A DNA stretch of 64,000 bases from Psychrobacillus sp032154225. Lineage in GTDB: Bacteria > Bacillota > Bacilli > Bacillales_A > Planococcaceae. The stretch is taken from NCBI RefSeq assembly GCF_032154225.1, contig NZ_JALDYF010000004.1, positions 124,001 through 188,000 on the forward strand. Reading direction: 5' to 3'. Position numbers and translations under genes: made by a program. Of this stretch, positions 25,376 through 35,166 are shown piece after piece (the first letter of the stretch is position 1; every line of letters starts with the position of its first letter). The notes beneath the pieces are model-generated. The model had not been told where the DNA came from. It did not search any database and saw only the letters and a program-made list of their open reading frames with translations.

Positions 25376-25671
25376 TGGCGTTTGGAATTACTCGCGAAGA
25401 ACTAGTCGAATGGAAATTGTCTGTACAAAATGAAAAAATTGCGTTCCTCACGCATTACTGGATTGACGAGCGTTTTCCAGGTTGTAAAACCGTAACAAAA
25501 GTAGGTTGTGGCAATTTGTCGATTTTAATCGAATGGGGTAAACAATACGGATTAAAAGAGGAATGGATTGACCATAAGGAAGGATATCCGCATTTCGACT
25601 TGTTCGGGAAATATGAATATGACATACTGAAAAATGAAGGTTTATTAGATCAACTAAAAAGGTTTCAGTAA
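25375..25671 (+). CDS. yneQ: YneQ-family conserved protein
   Basis: This 98-aa soluble protein has the features KVGCGNLSILIEWGKQYGLKEEWIDHKEGYPHFD and no membrane segment. Its place between yneP and yneR, and its length, match Bacillus YneQ, whose function is unknown. It starts on the last base of the yneP stop codon, so the two are co-expressed. Confidence 0.75.
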   Translation: MAFGITREELVEWKLSVQNEKIAFLTHYWIDERFPGCKTVTKVGCGNLSILIEWGKQYGLKEEWIDHKEGYPHFDLFGKYEYDILKNEGLLDQLKRFQ

Positions 25672-25701
25672 AAAAAGCGTGAAATGAATCTCACGCTTTT
25701 T
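25671..25701. terminator. Bidirectional terminator between yneQ and yneR
   Basis: The stem AAAAAAGCGTGA / TCACGCTTTTT with a 7-nt loop lies between the convergent genes; A and T runs serve both strands. Confidence 0.85.
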
Positions 25702-25984
25702 CATATGAATAAGTTAATTCATCCAACTTGACATCTACATCCACATGCAAGTCATAGCCTTCGAAAAACCATGCATCACGTTCTTCGATAAAATATACGA
25801 TATTATCTCTCGTAATTGTTGAAGAAGGAATGACCGGAATATCCCGTGTCATGCCAATTGAAAAACCATCATGTACAGGACTAGAGCCACCGTAGCGAGC
25901 ATAAAAACGAATGGCATCACCTGCTTTTACTTCCATTTCATCATGGAACCACTTCACTGCATCAAGAGATAAAATGATTTTCAA
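25691..25984 (-). CDS. yneR: YneR, HesB-like (iron-sulfur A-type fold) protein
   Basis: This protein of about 97 aa has the HesB/IscA-like fold and the signature IRFYARYGGSS. The cysteines that bind iron-sulfur clusters in true A-type carriers are missing, as in B. subtilis YneR. The role is unknown. I chose TTG 25984, preceded by GGTGA; an upstream TTG or GTG (25996/25993) has no good site. Its 3' end overlaps the bidirectional terminator, as is common for convergent genes. Confidence 0.75.
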   Translation of the reverse strand: MKIILSLDAVKWFHDEMEVKAGDAIRFYARYGGSSPVHDGFSIGMTRDIPVIPSSTITRDNIVYFIEERDAWFFEGYDLHVDVDVKLDELTYSYEKA

Positions 25985-26010
25985 ATGATTCACCAAGCTT
26001 TCTTAAAAAG

Positions 26011-26616
26011 TTAAATCCATGTTACTTTTGGCTCTGTGCCTTCTTTAATACGTTTTATATTCGAACGATGGCGATAAAAGATGAACATTGCTAGCAACAC
26101 GATGATACCGATCAAAGGTAAATCTTTATCTACTGTAAAGTAATAAATAATTGAATAAACAAGTGCAACAATAGATAAAATCATCGATGTTAAGGATACT
26201 ATTTTTGTTAGCTTCAGTACGAGGAGAAATCCAACTACTAAAAGTACAAATATTGGCCAGTTATATCCGAGAATAATTCCAGCAGAAGTTGCTACTGCTT
26301 TTCCACCTTTGAATCTTGCGAAGATTGGATACATATGACCAACTACTGCTAGCATACCAAGAACTAAAGGATGCACATTTACCGAGTCAAATATAGATAA
26401 CAAGCCGAGTAATGTTGCAGCAGTACCTTTTAGAATATCCATTACGGTAACAATCAAACCAGCTTTTTTTCCAAGAGTACGAAACGTATTTGTCGCACCT
26501 AAGTTTCCACTTCCATGCTCGCGGATATCGGTTTTGTAAAATATCTTTCCAATCCATAACCCAGACGGTATGGAACCGATTACATATGCAAGTAAAAGTA
26601 AAATGATCGTAGTCAT
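26011..26616 (-). CDS. plsY: Acyl-phosphate:glycerol-3-phosphate acyltransferase
   Basis: This 201-aa protein has five or so membrane helices and PlsY motifs SIPSGLWIGK, REHGSGNLGATNTFRTLGKKAG and FKGGKAVATSAG. It transfers the acyl group from acyl phosphate to glycerol-3-phosphate, the first step of phospholipid synthesis. The place next to parE matches B. subtilis plsY (yneS). The yneT gene normally found between them is absent. An AAAGGAG site precedes the ATG. Confidence 0.95.
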   Translation of the reverse strand: MTTIILLLLAYVIGSIPSGLWIGKIFYKTDIREHGSGNLGATNTFRTLGKKAGLIVTVMDILKGTAATLLGLLSIFDSVNVHPLVLGMLAVVGHMYPIFARFKGGKAVATSAGIILGYNWPIFVLLVVGFLLVLKLTKIVSLTSMILSIVALVYSIIYYFTVDKDLPLIGIIVLLAMFIFYRHRSNIKRIKEGTEPKVTWI

Positions 26617-26799
26617 AGCATGCTCCTTTAAATTAGAAAACTATTATTATATTGAACTTATTAAGTTTAACATGTACGCTAAGTTCAGTTCAATGTAAAG
26701 AAGGAATTATGCAATAAAATATAGAATGCTAGTAAAACGTCAATTGCATTCTTTTTGATATTTATTTACAATTAAGCTTATGCCTTTGTTCGGTGACTA

Positions 26800-26828
26800 T
26801 TGACAGACATTCAATCTGTTTGTAGTCT
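26800..26828 (+). promoter_or_regulatory. Probable promoter of parE-parC
   Basis: A perfect -35 box TTGACA (26800-26805) is followed after 17 nt by a weaker -10 box TAGTCT (26823-26828), about 48 bp before the parE start. Confidence 0.45.
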
Positions 26829-26875
26829 TTAATAAGAGTAAGAACAGATGTTTTGTTTTTTGGAGGGGAAAGTAT

Positions 26876-28849
26876 TTGAGTAAGAATGAAGCATTAACAA
26901 GCTATAGTGATGACGATATTCATGTATTAGAAGGGTTGGAAGCAGTTAGAAAAAGACCTGGTATGTATATTGGATCAACGGATGCACGAGGCTTACATCA
27001 CTTAGTGTACGAAATAGTCGATAACGCAGTAGATGAAAGTCTTGCGGGCTTTGGTGATCATATTATCGTCAAAATCCATGAGGATCAAAGTATAACAATA
27101 AGAGACTTCGGTCGTGGTATGCCTACTGGAATCCACAAAACAGGTAAGCCAACTGCAGAAGTTATTTTTACTGTTTTACATGCAGGTGGGAAATTTGGAC
27201 AAGGTGGCTATAAAACAAGTGGTGGGCTACATGGTGTAGGTGCTTCTGTTGTTAACGCATTGTCTTCTTTCGTAGAAGTAATCATTCATCGAGATGGTAA
27301 GAAATTTATTCAGCGTTTTGAAAATGGTGGACAAACAGCTCAAACTTTAAAAGAAATAGGTACAACGAAAGAAACTGGTACTTCAGTACATTTCTTACCT
27401 GATAGCTCTATTTTCTCCGTAGTGAAGTATAATTACGAAACATTATGCGAGAGACTTAGAGAATCCGCATTTCTTTTAAAGGGCTTAAAAATAGAGTTAA
27501 TAGATGAACGTACGGAAGCGCATGATGTTTTTCATTATGAAACGGGAATTGAAGCTTTCGTTTCTTATTTGAATGAAGAAAAAGACGTGCTACATCCCGT
27601 TTTTTATATGGAAGGCGCACAAGATGAAATGGAAGTTGAGTTTGCGTTCCAATTTAATGATGGCTATTCAGAAACAATTTTATCATTTGTTAATAATGTT
27701 CGTACTCGTGATGGTGGGACGCATGAAACTGGAGCAAAAGCAGCGTTAACACGTGTCTTTAATGAATATGCGCGTAAGACGAATTTATTGAAGGAAAAAG
27801 AAAAAAATCTAGAAGGATCAGATATTCGAGAAGGACTATCTGCCGTTATTTCCGTTCGTATTCCAGAGAATTTATTACAATTTGAAGGGCAAACGAAAGG
27901 GAAATTAGGAACAAGTGAAGCAAGAAGTGCAGTAGATGCTGTTATTTCGGAAAAACTTCAATACATTCTAGAAGAAAATGCCGAGCTAACAAGTTCGCTT
28001 GTTCGTAAAGCAATTCGTGCACAACAAGCGAGAGAAGCAGCTAGAAAAGCGAGAGAAGATGCGCGTAATGGGAAGAAGCGTAAACGTTCAGATACGCTTT
28101 TATCTGGTAAGTTAACACCAGCGCAATCTAGAAACGCTGCGAAAAATGAATTATACCTAGTCGAAGGTGATTCGGCAGGTGGTTCTGCTAAGCAAGGGCG
28201 AGATCGTACATTCCAAGCAATCCTTCCTTTACGAGGAAAAGTTATTAATACAGAAAAAGCAAAGCTTGCAGATATTATGAAAAATGAAGAGATTGCAACA
28301 ATCATCCATGCCATTGGTGGCGGAGTAGGGTCAGACTTTCAAATTTCGGATATTGCATACGATAAAGTAATTATTATGACGGATGCGGATACAGATGGAG
28401 CACATATTCAAGTGCTTTTATTAACTTTTTTCTACCGGTATATGAAGCCTTTAATCGAAAACGGTAAAATCTACATTGCCTTACCTCCTCTTTATAAAGT
28501 GTATAAGGGTCTAGGTAAGAAAGAAGTGTTTGAATATGCTTGGACGGAAAAAGAATTAGAAGAAGCTTCGAAAAAGGTTGGTAAAGGCTATATGCTTCAG
28601 CGCTATAAAGGGCTTGGAGAGATGAATGCTGACCAATTATGGGATACTACGATGAATCCAGAATCGCGTACACTAATACGCGTAACAATTGAAGATGGCG
28701 CACGTGCGGAAAAACATATTACGACATTAATGGGTGACAAAGTAGAACCCCGTCGTAAATGGATTGAAGCGAATGTTGACTTCAGTTTAGAGGATGAGTC
28801 GAATATTTTAGAAAATGAAAGAATTCACACGGAGGATGAGTTAGTATGA
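26876..28849 (+). CDS. parE: DNA topoisomerase IV subunit B
   Basis: This 657-aa GHKL-ATPase has VDNAVDESLAG, DFGRGMPTGIH, GGLHGVGASVVNAL and the TOPRIM segment LYLVEGDSAGGSAKQGRDR. These mark a gyrase-B-type subunit, and the parE-parC pair beside plsY identifies it as topoisomerase IV rather than gyrase. It hydrolyses ATP to decatenate daughter chromosomes. Translation starts at TTG 26876 after GGAGGGG. ATGA overlap with parC. Confidence 0.96.
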   Translation: MSKNEALTSYSDDDIHVLEGLEAVRKRPGMYIGSTDARGLHHLVYEIVDNAVDESLAGFGDHIIVKIHEDQSITIRDFGRGMPTGIHKTGKPTAEVIFTVLHAGGKFGQGGYKTSGGLHGVGASVVNALSSFVEVIIHRDGKKFIQRFENGGQTAQTLKEIGTTKETGTSVHFLPDSSIFSVVKYNYETLCERLRESAFLLKGLKIELIDERTEAHDVFHYETGIEAFVSYLNEEKDVLHPVFYMEGAQDEMEVEFAFQFNDGYSETILSFVNNVRTRDGGTHETGAKAALTRVFNEYARKTNLLKEKEKNLEGSDIREGLSAVISVRIPENLLQFEGQTKGKLGTSEARSAVDAVISEKLQYILEENAELTSSLVRKAIRAQQAREAARKAREDARNGKKRKRSDTLLSGKLTPAQSRNAAKNELYLVEGDSAGGSAKQGRDRTFQAILPLRGKVINTEKAKLADIMKNEEIATIIHAIGGGVGSDFQISDIAYDKVIIMTDADTDGAHIQVLLLTFFYRYMKPLIENGKIYIALPPLYKVYKGLGKKEVFEYAWTEKELEEASKKVGKGYMLQRYKGLGEMNADQLWDTTMNPESRTLIRVTIEDGARAEKHITTLMGDKVEPRRKWIEANVDFSLEDESNILENERIHTEDELV

Positions 28850-31278
28850 CACAAACCGAGCGTTATCAAGATTTACCACTAGAAGAAGTAATTGGCGATC
28901 GGTTTGGACGTTATAGCAAATACATCATACAAGACCGTGCACTACCAGATGCGAGAGATGGTTTAAAGCCTGTTCAACGCCGTATTTTATTTGCTATGTT
29001 TCAAGAAGGTAATACAAACGATAAACCTTTCCGTAAATCAGCTAAAACTGTCGGAAACGTAATAGGTAACTATCATCCACATGGTGATAGTTCTGTTTAC
29101 GAAGCGATGGTAAGGATGAGTCAAGACTGGAAGCTTCGTCATATGCTCGTGGAGATGCACGGAAATAATGGTTCGATGGATGGCGATTCACCTGCCGCAA
29201 TGCGTTACACAGAAGCTAGACTTTCTGCTATTTCGCATGAATTATTACGTGATATTAATAAAAATACAGTAGACTATATTCCAAACTTTGATGACTCTGA
29301 CTCAGAACCGGTTGTATTACCAGCACGGTTTCCCAACTTGTTAGTAAACGGTTCAACAGGAATTTCTGCAGGTTATGCGACAGATATTCCACCCCATTCA
29401 TTACATGAAGCATTAGACGCTGTATTAATGCGTATGGAAAACCCTGCTGCAACCGTTGAGGAGTTAATGACAGTTATTAAAGGACCAGATTTTCCAACTG
29501 GCGGAATTATTCAAGGTGTCGATGGTATAAAAAAAGCGTATGAAACGGGTAAAGGTAGAATAATTGTTCGCTCTAAAACGGAAATCGAAACGATTAAAGG
29601 CGGAAAAGAACAAATTGTTATTACCGAAATTCCATTTGAAGTAAATAAAGCAAATATGATTAAAAAAATTGATGAGCAACGTCATGATAAGCGACTAGAC
29701 GGAATTGCTGATGTTCGTGATGAGTCAGATCGTACTGGTTTGCGTATTGTCATTGAAATGAAAAAAGATATAGATGCACATGGTATTTTACAGTTTTTAT
29801 TTAAGAATACAGATTTACAAGTGGCATATAATTTCAATATGATTGCGATTCATCATCGACGTCCAACCATGATGACATTACCTTTACTGTTAGATTCTTA
29901 TATTGAGCATCAAAAAGAAGTTGTCACTCGCAGAACTAAATTTGATTTGAATAAAGCGAAAGATCGCTTACATATCGTAGCGGGTCTTATGAAGGCGTTA
30001 TCCATTTTAGACGAAGTCATTCGAACAATTCGTGCTTCAAGTGATAAGAGAGATGCCAAAAACAACTTAATGACTTCTTTTGACTTCTCAGAGGCTCAAG
30101 CAGAAGCAATTGTATCGTTACAACTATATCGCTTAACAAATACAGACATTACAGAACTACAAAAAGAAGAAGAAACGTTAAATGCATTAGTAAAAGAATT
30201 AGAAAGCATTTTAGCAAGTGGAGCAGTTCTTTCTAAAGTAATTAAAAAAGAACTTTTAGCTGTGAGAAAGCAGTTCGCAGTACCACGTAAATCAGTTATC
30301 GAAAATGAAATAGAAGAAATTAAAGTAACGTTGGATGTACTTATTCCAAGTGAAGAAGTAATCGTTACTGTTACAAAGGATGGCTATATTAAGCGTACGA
30401 GTGTCCGCTCCTTTACAGCATCTAATGGACAAGATTTTGCTATAAAAGAATCCGATTACTTGCTCTACCAAGCACCGATTAATATGCAGCATCACTTATT
30501 GCTGTTCACATCGAAAGGTAATTATATTTATCAACCGATTCATGAACTACCAGATATTCGTTGGAAAGACCTCGGTCAACATATATCGAGTATTATGGCA
30601 TTAGAAGCAAATGAAACGATTATAAAGGTTGTAGGTATAGATTCCTTCGATTTGGATTTAAGCGTGCTTACAGTGACGAAAGAAGGCCAAATTAAGCGAT
30701 CTCTGCTATCAGAATACGTTGTACAAAGATATTCGCGTCCACTTAACACAATGAATCTAAAAAAAGAAGACGAAATGATTTTTGCAGAGCTTGTTGCACC
30801 TTCCGATGAAGTTTTACTCACGACTTATAATAGTTATTCTGTTCGATTCTCTTTAGATGAAGTTCCGATTACCGGTGTCAAAACAGGTGGCGTTAAAGGA
30901 ATCAGTTTGAAAGATGCGGATAGTGTCATTAGCGTTAATGTCATTGCACAAAATAGTACTGATGACCTTATACTTATTACACATCGCGGTTCTGTGAAGA
31001 AAATGGCTTTAAAAGAGATTGAAATAGGTACCCGCGCGAAACGAGGTGTGGTTACCCTTCGCGAGCTTAAAAACAACTCACATCGTGTATTTGCGGTTGT
31101 TTTAGTGCAACGCAATGATGAACTTGTTTTGGAAACAGATAAATCATTACAAGAAGTAATTCAAGTAAATTCGCTTCGACCGTCCGACCGATATTCAAAT
31201 GGATCACTTATAATTGATACAGAAAAAGATGGTTCATTAACTCGCGTATGGAAAAAGCCTACGGAACAAAAAGACTAA
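28846..31278 (+). CDS. parC: DNA topoisomerase IV subunit A
   Basis: This 810-aa subunit has the catalytic tyrosine in AAMRYTEARL and the quinolone-resistance-determining region HPHGDSSVYEAMVRMSQDWK with Ser and Glu at the usual target positions (Ser in GDSS, Glu in YEA). No known quinolone-resistance change is evident there. The C-terminal beta-pinwheel repeats begin around residue 500. It cuts and rejoins DNA with ParE. A strong hairpin follows the stop. Confidence 0.96.
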   Translation: MTQTERYQDLPLEEVIGDRFGRYSKYIIQDRALPDARDGLKPVQRRILFAMFQEGNTNDKPFRKSAKTVGNVIGNYHPHGDSSVYEAMVRMSQDWKLRHMLVEMHGNNGSMDGDSPAAMRYTEARLSAISHELLRDINKNTVDYIPNFDDSDSEPVVLPARFPNLLVNGSTGISAGYATDIPPHSLHEALDAVLMRMENPAATVEELMTVIKGPDFPTGGIIQGVDGIKKAYETGKGRIIVRSKTEIETIKGGKEQIVITEIPFEVNKANMIKKIDEQRHDKRLDGIADVRDESDRTGLRIVIEMKKDIDAHGILQFLFKNTDLQVAYNFNMIAIHHRRPTMMTLPLLLDSYIEHQKEVVTRRTKFDLNKAKDRLHIVAGLMKALSILDEVIRTIRASSDKRDAKNNLMTSFDFSEAQAEAIVSLQLYRLTNTDITELQKEEETLNALVKELESILASGAVLSKVIKKELLAVRKQFAVPRKSVIENEIEEIKVTLDVLIPSEEVIVTVTKDGYIKRTSVRSFTASNGQDFAIKESDYLLYQAPINMQHHLLLFTSKGNYIYQPIHELPDIRWKDLGQHISSIMALEANETIIKVVGIDSFDLDLSVLTVTKEGQIKRSLLSEYVVQRYSRPLNTMNLKKEDEMIFAELVAPSDEVLLTTYNSYSVRFSLDEVPITGVKTGGVKGISLKDADSVISVNVIAQNSTDDLILITHRGSVKKMALKEIEIGTRAKRGVVTLRELKNNSHRVFAVVLVQRNDELVLETDKSLQEVIQVNSLRPSDRYSNGSLIIDTEKDGSLTRVWKKPTEQKD

Positions 31279-31280
31279 AG

Positions 31281-31312
31281 GAAAAGGAGCTTATTTAAAG
31301 CTCCTTTTCTAG
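31281..31312 (+). terminator. Terminator of parE-parC
   Basis: A 12-bp perfect stem GAAAAGGAGCTT / AAGCTCCTTTTC with a 5-nt loop; the T content lies in its 3' arm. Confidence 0.75.
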
Positions 31313-31326
31313 TTAAGAGGATTTTT

Positions 31327-32511
31327 ATGTGGAAAAATGCAAATGTTTGGAGTGTATTAGTAGGTGAGCTAATAGCCGGTTTAGGTTTATGGAGCGGAAT
31401 CATTGGTAATCTTGAGTTTATGCAAGAAAAAGTACCTTCCGATTTTCATAAATCTTTAATTTTAGCGAGTGGACTTCTTGCTGGTGTACTAGTTGGACCT
31501 CTGGCAGGAAAAGTTATTGACCAATCAAAGAAAAAAACAGTATTAATTGTATCCGGTATAGGGCGACTCATTAGTGTCCTATTTATGTTTGTTGCGATTG
31601 CAACTGGGTCCATTTGGTGGATGGTATTATTTCTTATTAGTTTGCAAGTGTCTGCTTCTTTTTATTTTCCAGCGTTACAAGCAACACTTCCTTTAATCGT
31701 AAAGGAACGTGATTTATTGCAGTTAAATGGTTGGCATATGAACATTTCAACGATTGCTCGAGTAGCCGGTACTGCAATGGCAGGCTTAGTACTCGTCTAT
31801 TGGCAAATTCAGTCACTATACATTGTCTCAATGGTTGCTTATGCAGCTTTACTCCTTTTCACATTCATGCTGAAAATAGACGAAGTAGAAGTGCCTAAAA
31901 AAGAAGTGTCGAAGCAAGCAAGTGGGTTTAAAGAAGTCTTTCCAATGCTTAAAGAAAACAGAACTGTTCTCATAACACTTATTTTAACAGTCATTCCGGT
32001 ATTATTTTTAGGATCATTCAATTTGATTGTCATTAGTGTAAGTGAAATTCAGGATTCTTCTTTTATTAAAGGAATGATTTACACAGTTGAGGGAATTGCA
32101 TTTATGGTAGGGTCTGTGGCAATAAAATATATTGGTTCGAAATGGAAGATTCATAATATCCTATTTTTCTTTGTTTTTGTAGTAGGATCAGCAGAGCTTT
32201 TATTGTATTTTGCAGCCAGTCCAGCAATCACATTATTAACTTTTGCACTAGTTGGATTTTCTTTAGGCTGTTTTTTCCCGACAGCTATGACCATTTTCCA
32301 AAAGCAAGTACCAAAAGAATATCACGGTCGCTTTTTCTCGTTCCGAAATATGATTGATCGTGTAGCATTCCAAGTAGTCCTGCTATCAACCGGAGCACTT
32401 TTAGATTTTATTGGATTACAATATATGGTCATTGTATTCGGAGTAATAAGTGTCACTTTGTCTTCGATATTCTTATTCCAAATGAAAAAAAGTGGGGTAA
32501 GTATGGACTAG
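31327..32511 (+). CDS. MFS transporter (drug-efflux-like)
   Basis: This 394-aa protein has about 12 membrane segments. An MFS-like loop follows helix 2 (GPLAGKVIDQSKKKTVLIVSGIGRL). The second half contains LVGFSLGCFFPTAMTIFQKQVPKEYHGRFFSFRNMIDR. It resembles the macrolide-efflux group of exporters. No substrate can be named. An AAGAGGA site precedes the ATG, and it follows the parC terminator closely. Confidence 0.82.
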   Translation: MWKNANVWSVLVGELIAGLGLWSGIIGNLEFMQEKVPSDFHKSLILASGLLAGVLVGPLAGKVIDQSKKKTVLIVSGIGRLISVLFMFVAIATGSIWWMVLFLISLQVSASFYFPALQATLPLIVKERDLLQLNGWHMNISTIARVAGTAMAGLVLVYWQIQSLYIVSMVAYAALLLFTFMLKIDEVEVPKKEVSKQASGFKEVFPMLKENRTVLITLILTVIPVLFLGSFNLIVISVSEIQDSSFIKGMIYTVEGIAFMVGSVAIKYIGSKWKIHNILFFFVFVVGSAELLLYFAASPAITLLTFALVGFSLGCFFPTAMTIFQKQVPKEYHGRFFSFRNMIDRVAFQVVLLSTGALLDFIGLQYMVIVFGVISVTLSSIFLFQMKKSGVSMD

Positions 32512-32559
32512 GAAAAACCGGTGATTTCCACTGTTGATAAATAGGAGGAGATAATCAGA

Positions 32560-33171
32560 ATGAAAAAGTTTATTTTACTATTTTTAGTTATTGTTTTGGC
32601 AATAGTTTTTTCTGCTTGCTCAAACAACACGGATATACCGAAATTAGTCAGTAAGGAAGGTATTGCACCGTATGAGCTATCAGAAAGCGATACATATCTT
32701 CTGGAGTCGTTTGGACTTGAACAGGACGCAAATATCCTATCTTTCAAAGCTCCTAAAACTGCAAGAAGCCTTAAAGTTAATGTTTATACTTTGAACGATG
32801 ATGATACTTGGAACGTTATGGGAGATGGACAGGTGTCATTAGGGCAAGATGCTGATCCAGATGATAGATTAGAAGGTACGTTTACTATGATGCTTAAAGA
32901 CAACTATGCAATAGATTTCAACATCAACACAAAGGGAATGGCTTCCTATCAGACCGATACACTGGATGTCGATTATGAAATTACAGCATCTCTAAAAGGT
33001 TTTCTGACAGATTTTCAAAGTATCGAAATCAATAAAGAAATACCAGTTGCTATTATGATTTATGACAGTGGTTCCAGTATGAGAAGCTATGATGTGGGGG
33101 ATTTCTTTTCTCCTTCAAAGTTTGAAGAAATGGACTTAGTCCAGGCAGTCACACTGACTTTTACCGATTAA
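32560..33171 (+). CDS. Lipoprotein of unknown function
   Basis: This 203-aa protein has a lipoprotein signal (lipobox FSAC, lipid Cys 20), followed by an extracellular domain rich in Asp and Ser. There is no motif I recognise; alternating short strands (TARSLKVNVYTLND, LKDNYAIDFNINTK) suggest a beta-sandwich. AGGAGGAG lies well before the ATG. It follows the MFS gene by 48 bp, and co-transcription is possible. The stop overlaps that of the convergent small basic gene by 4 bp. Confidence 0.72.
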   Translation: MKKFILLFLVIVLAIVFSACSNNTDIPKLVSKEGIAPYELSESDTYLLESFGLEQDANILSFKAPKTARSLKVNVYTLNDDDTWNVMGDGQVSLGQDADPDDRLEGTFTMMLKDNYAIDFNINTKGMASYQTDTLDVDYEITASLKGFLTDFQSIEINKEIPVAIMIYDSGSSMRSYDVGDFFSPSKFEEMDLVQAVTLTFTD

Positions 33172-33377
33172 GCAATATAAAAAGCATTTCCATCGGGTAT
33201 AATACCTGGTGAGAAATGCTTTTTATATTTATTCTGTTGATGTTGTAATTTTTCAACTTTCGTTTTCGTCTTGCGTACATGCGTACTAAAGTCGATTTCA
33301 CTACGAAATAATGAAACATCTTTTCCTGTGTTGCGTAATTGATGGCTGCGTTTTCGTTTTGCTGCTGATTTTGCCAT
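33168..33377 (-). CDS. Small basic conserved protein, 69 aa, unknown function
   Basis: This protein is very rich in Lys and Arg (MAKSAAKRKRSHQLRNTGKDV...HVRKTKTKVEKLQHQQNKYKKH) with no hydrophobic segment, as in small nucleic-acid-associated proteins of Bacilli. An AAAGGAG site precedes the ATG. Its last ~15 codons lie in the hairpin at 33179-33224, which also ends the convergent transcript. I do not recognise a named family. Confidence 0.6.
   Translation of the reverse strand: MAKSAAKRKRSHQLRNTGKDVSLFRSEIDFSTHVRKTKTKVEKLQHQQNKYKKHFSPGIIPDGNAFYIA
33179..33224. terminator. Terminator hairpin inside the 3' end of the small basic gene
   Basis: A 12-bp stem AAAAAGCATTTC / GAAATGCTTTTT encloses GGTAT/ATACC. 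It can end transcription of the lipoprotein gene on the plus strand while forming part of the coding region on the minus strand. Confidence 0.75.
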
Positions 33378-33511
33378 ATTAAATCACTCCTTTAATTAGA
33401 TTACATAAAGTAGAATATATTATTTTATTGAAAAAGACAAATTTCATTGTTTCTTCATATGTGTATGGTATAAATTTATATGCAAATATAACAGCTTTGG
33501 AGGAAAGAAAA

Positions 33512-34054
33512 ATGAAGAAAATTATTATTGCTACACTTGCATGCTTATTCCTTTTTGGGGGTCAAGCATTAGCTCATACTGGTTTAGACAGCTCTAACCC
33601 AGCGAACGGTAGTGTTGTGTCAGAAGCGTTAAAGGAAATTTCATTAACGTTTGAATCGAAAATTGAACAAACGAGTTCTTTTGAATTAGTGAATGAAAAC
33701 AATGAGAAAGTTCATATAACTAATTTAACTGTGTCTGAGAATGTGATGACTGGTGCGATAGATAAAAGCATTGAAAATGGTGCATATAAAATTCTTTGGA
33801 AGATCATTGGAGCAGACGGACATCTTATTAACGGAGAAATTGCCTTCACATTAGATGCACCGATAGTGGAAGAGGTACAGGAAGAAATAAGTGCACCAGA
33901 TGCTGAATCCGAAGTTTTGGAAACACCTAAAGAAGAAGTAACTGCAGTAGAGTCAGAAGAGGACTCTAACACTGGCATGATAGTGATTATTATTGCAATA
34001 ATTGTAGTGCTTGCAGGAAGCGTATGGTGGATGACACGGAGAAAAAGTAAATGA
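33512..34054 (+). CDS. CopC-domain copper-binding protein, membrane-anchored
   Basis: This 180-aa protein has a signal peptide ending ALA, with the mature N-terminal His (HTGLDSSNPANGSVV) that is a CopC copper ligand. A beta-sandwich domain follows to about residue 115, then an acidic linker and a C-terminal transmembrane helix. In B. subtilis YcnJ, CopC and CopD are one polypeptide; here they are two overlapping genes. ATG 33512 is preceded by GGAGGAAA; upstream in-frame starts lack one. It is probably exposed outside the membrane in copper acquisition or handling. Confidence 0.85.
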   Translation: MKKIIIATLACLFLFGGQALAHTGLDSSNPANGSVVSEALKEISLTFESKIEQTSSFELVNENNEKVHITNLTVSENVMTGAIDKSIENGAYKILWKIIGADGHLINGEIAFTLDAPIVEEVQEEISAPDAESEVLETPKEEVTAVESEEDSNTGMIVIIIAIIVVLAGSVWWMTRRKSK

Positions 34055-35157
34055 TGATGATTTTATCAACAATTAGCGAAGCATTGCTCTATACATGCTT
34101 TGCTTTGTTGATGGGAAGCTATATTTTTTCACTTATTCCAACTGGTTTTAAACCGGATGTTGTTGTTTCAAGATCAACTAAGCATATTGCAGTTATTGGC
34201 ATAGCGCTATTTTCTTTTATGCCACTAATCAACATACTAACGTTTTTATATGCAGACTATGGCCTATCACAATCTTTACAGTCCGTTTTACTTACCTTTG
34301 AAGTAGGGAAAGCTTGGCTTTTTACTTTCATACTTACGATTATTTTAGGCTTATTTATTTTCTTTTTTGATCATAAAAATTCTAAGGCATATTCCATTGT
34401 TGGATGTGTGCTCGTATTTTTATTAATTTTAGGGTTAGCATGGACAAGTCACGCCCGAGCTGTTTACGGGTGGCAAGGGTTCATCACACATGTTCTTCAT
34501 TTTGCTGCTGTTGTAATATGGGTTGGTCTTTTACTTGTGGCTAGTTGGTTTTCAAAAAATAAAGATAACTGGCTTCGTTTTTTAAGTTGGTTTCATCTCA
34601 CGGCTATTGGTTGTTTTGTTATTATTAGTATAACTGGCTTAGTTTTAATGAGTTATACGATGGAATTGACTGATTACCCTAATACATGGATGATTTCGTA
34701 TGGTCAGAGCTTACTTATAAAGCATTTGCTGATTATTCCGCTCATTGGATATGCGTTTATTAACGGAATCCTAATGAAGAGAAAGTTGCGTGCTCATTCT
34801 GATCTAGATCCTAGGCCATGGACAAAAATTGAATTTGTGCTCATTTTACTCATTTTTGCAGCAACAGCCGCTATGGGACAACAATCACCGCCACTTAACT
34901 TAGCATCTATTCTAAATTTTGAAGGAATCTCCCCATTATTTGGCCAATTTTACACTGGACCAGTAAATGCGGACATAACTGTTCAACTTGCATTTCAAGG
35001 ATATGGACTACTGTTAGTAGGCTTAGCTGTCATATTTTTGGTACTAAGCATTCTTTCGTTCTTCAGAAAAATGCATCCATTATTTTCGTTTATTATGTCT
35101 GTACTTGCCGTTATTTCAAGTTACCTTGGATTAATGCTTAGTGTGCAAGTTATTTGA
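34051..35157 (+). CDS. CopD-domain copper transport membrane protein
   Basis: This 368-aa protein has about nine membrane segments and matches the CopD/YcnJ permease domain, with HARAVYGWQGFITHVLHFAAVVIWVGLLL carrying conserved His residues. It starts on ATG codons overlapping the CopC stop, so the two are coupled. It probably moves copper across the membrane with the CopC partner. No copper-sensing repressor is nearby. Confidence 0.82.
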   Translation: MMMILSTISEALLYTCFALLMGSYIFSLIPTGFKPDVVVSRSTKHIAVIGIALFSFMPLINILTFLYADYGLSQSLQSVLLTFEVGKAWLFTFILTIILGLFIFFFDHKNSKAYSIVGCVLVFLLILGLAWTSHARAVYGWQGFITHVLHFAAVVIWVGLLLVASWFSKNKDNWLRFLSWFHLTAIGCFVIISITGLVLMSYTMELTDYPNTWMISYGQSLLIKHLLIIPLIGYAFINGILMKRKLRAHSDLDPRPWTKIEFVLILLIFAATAAMGQQSPPLNLASILNFEGISPLFGQFYTGPVNADITVQLAFQGYGLLLVGLAVIFLVLSILSFFRKMHPLFSFIMSVLAVISSYLGLMLSVQVI

Positions 35158-35166
35158 TAAATTTTT

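Noticed and set aside
28846..31278. Gyrase A rather than topoisomerase IV
   Set aside because: Neighbouring plsY and the order parE-parC match topoisomerase IV in Bacilli, and no gyrA-type GQRGGKG box was found in the C-terminal region.
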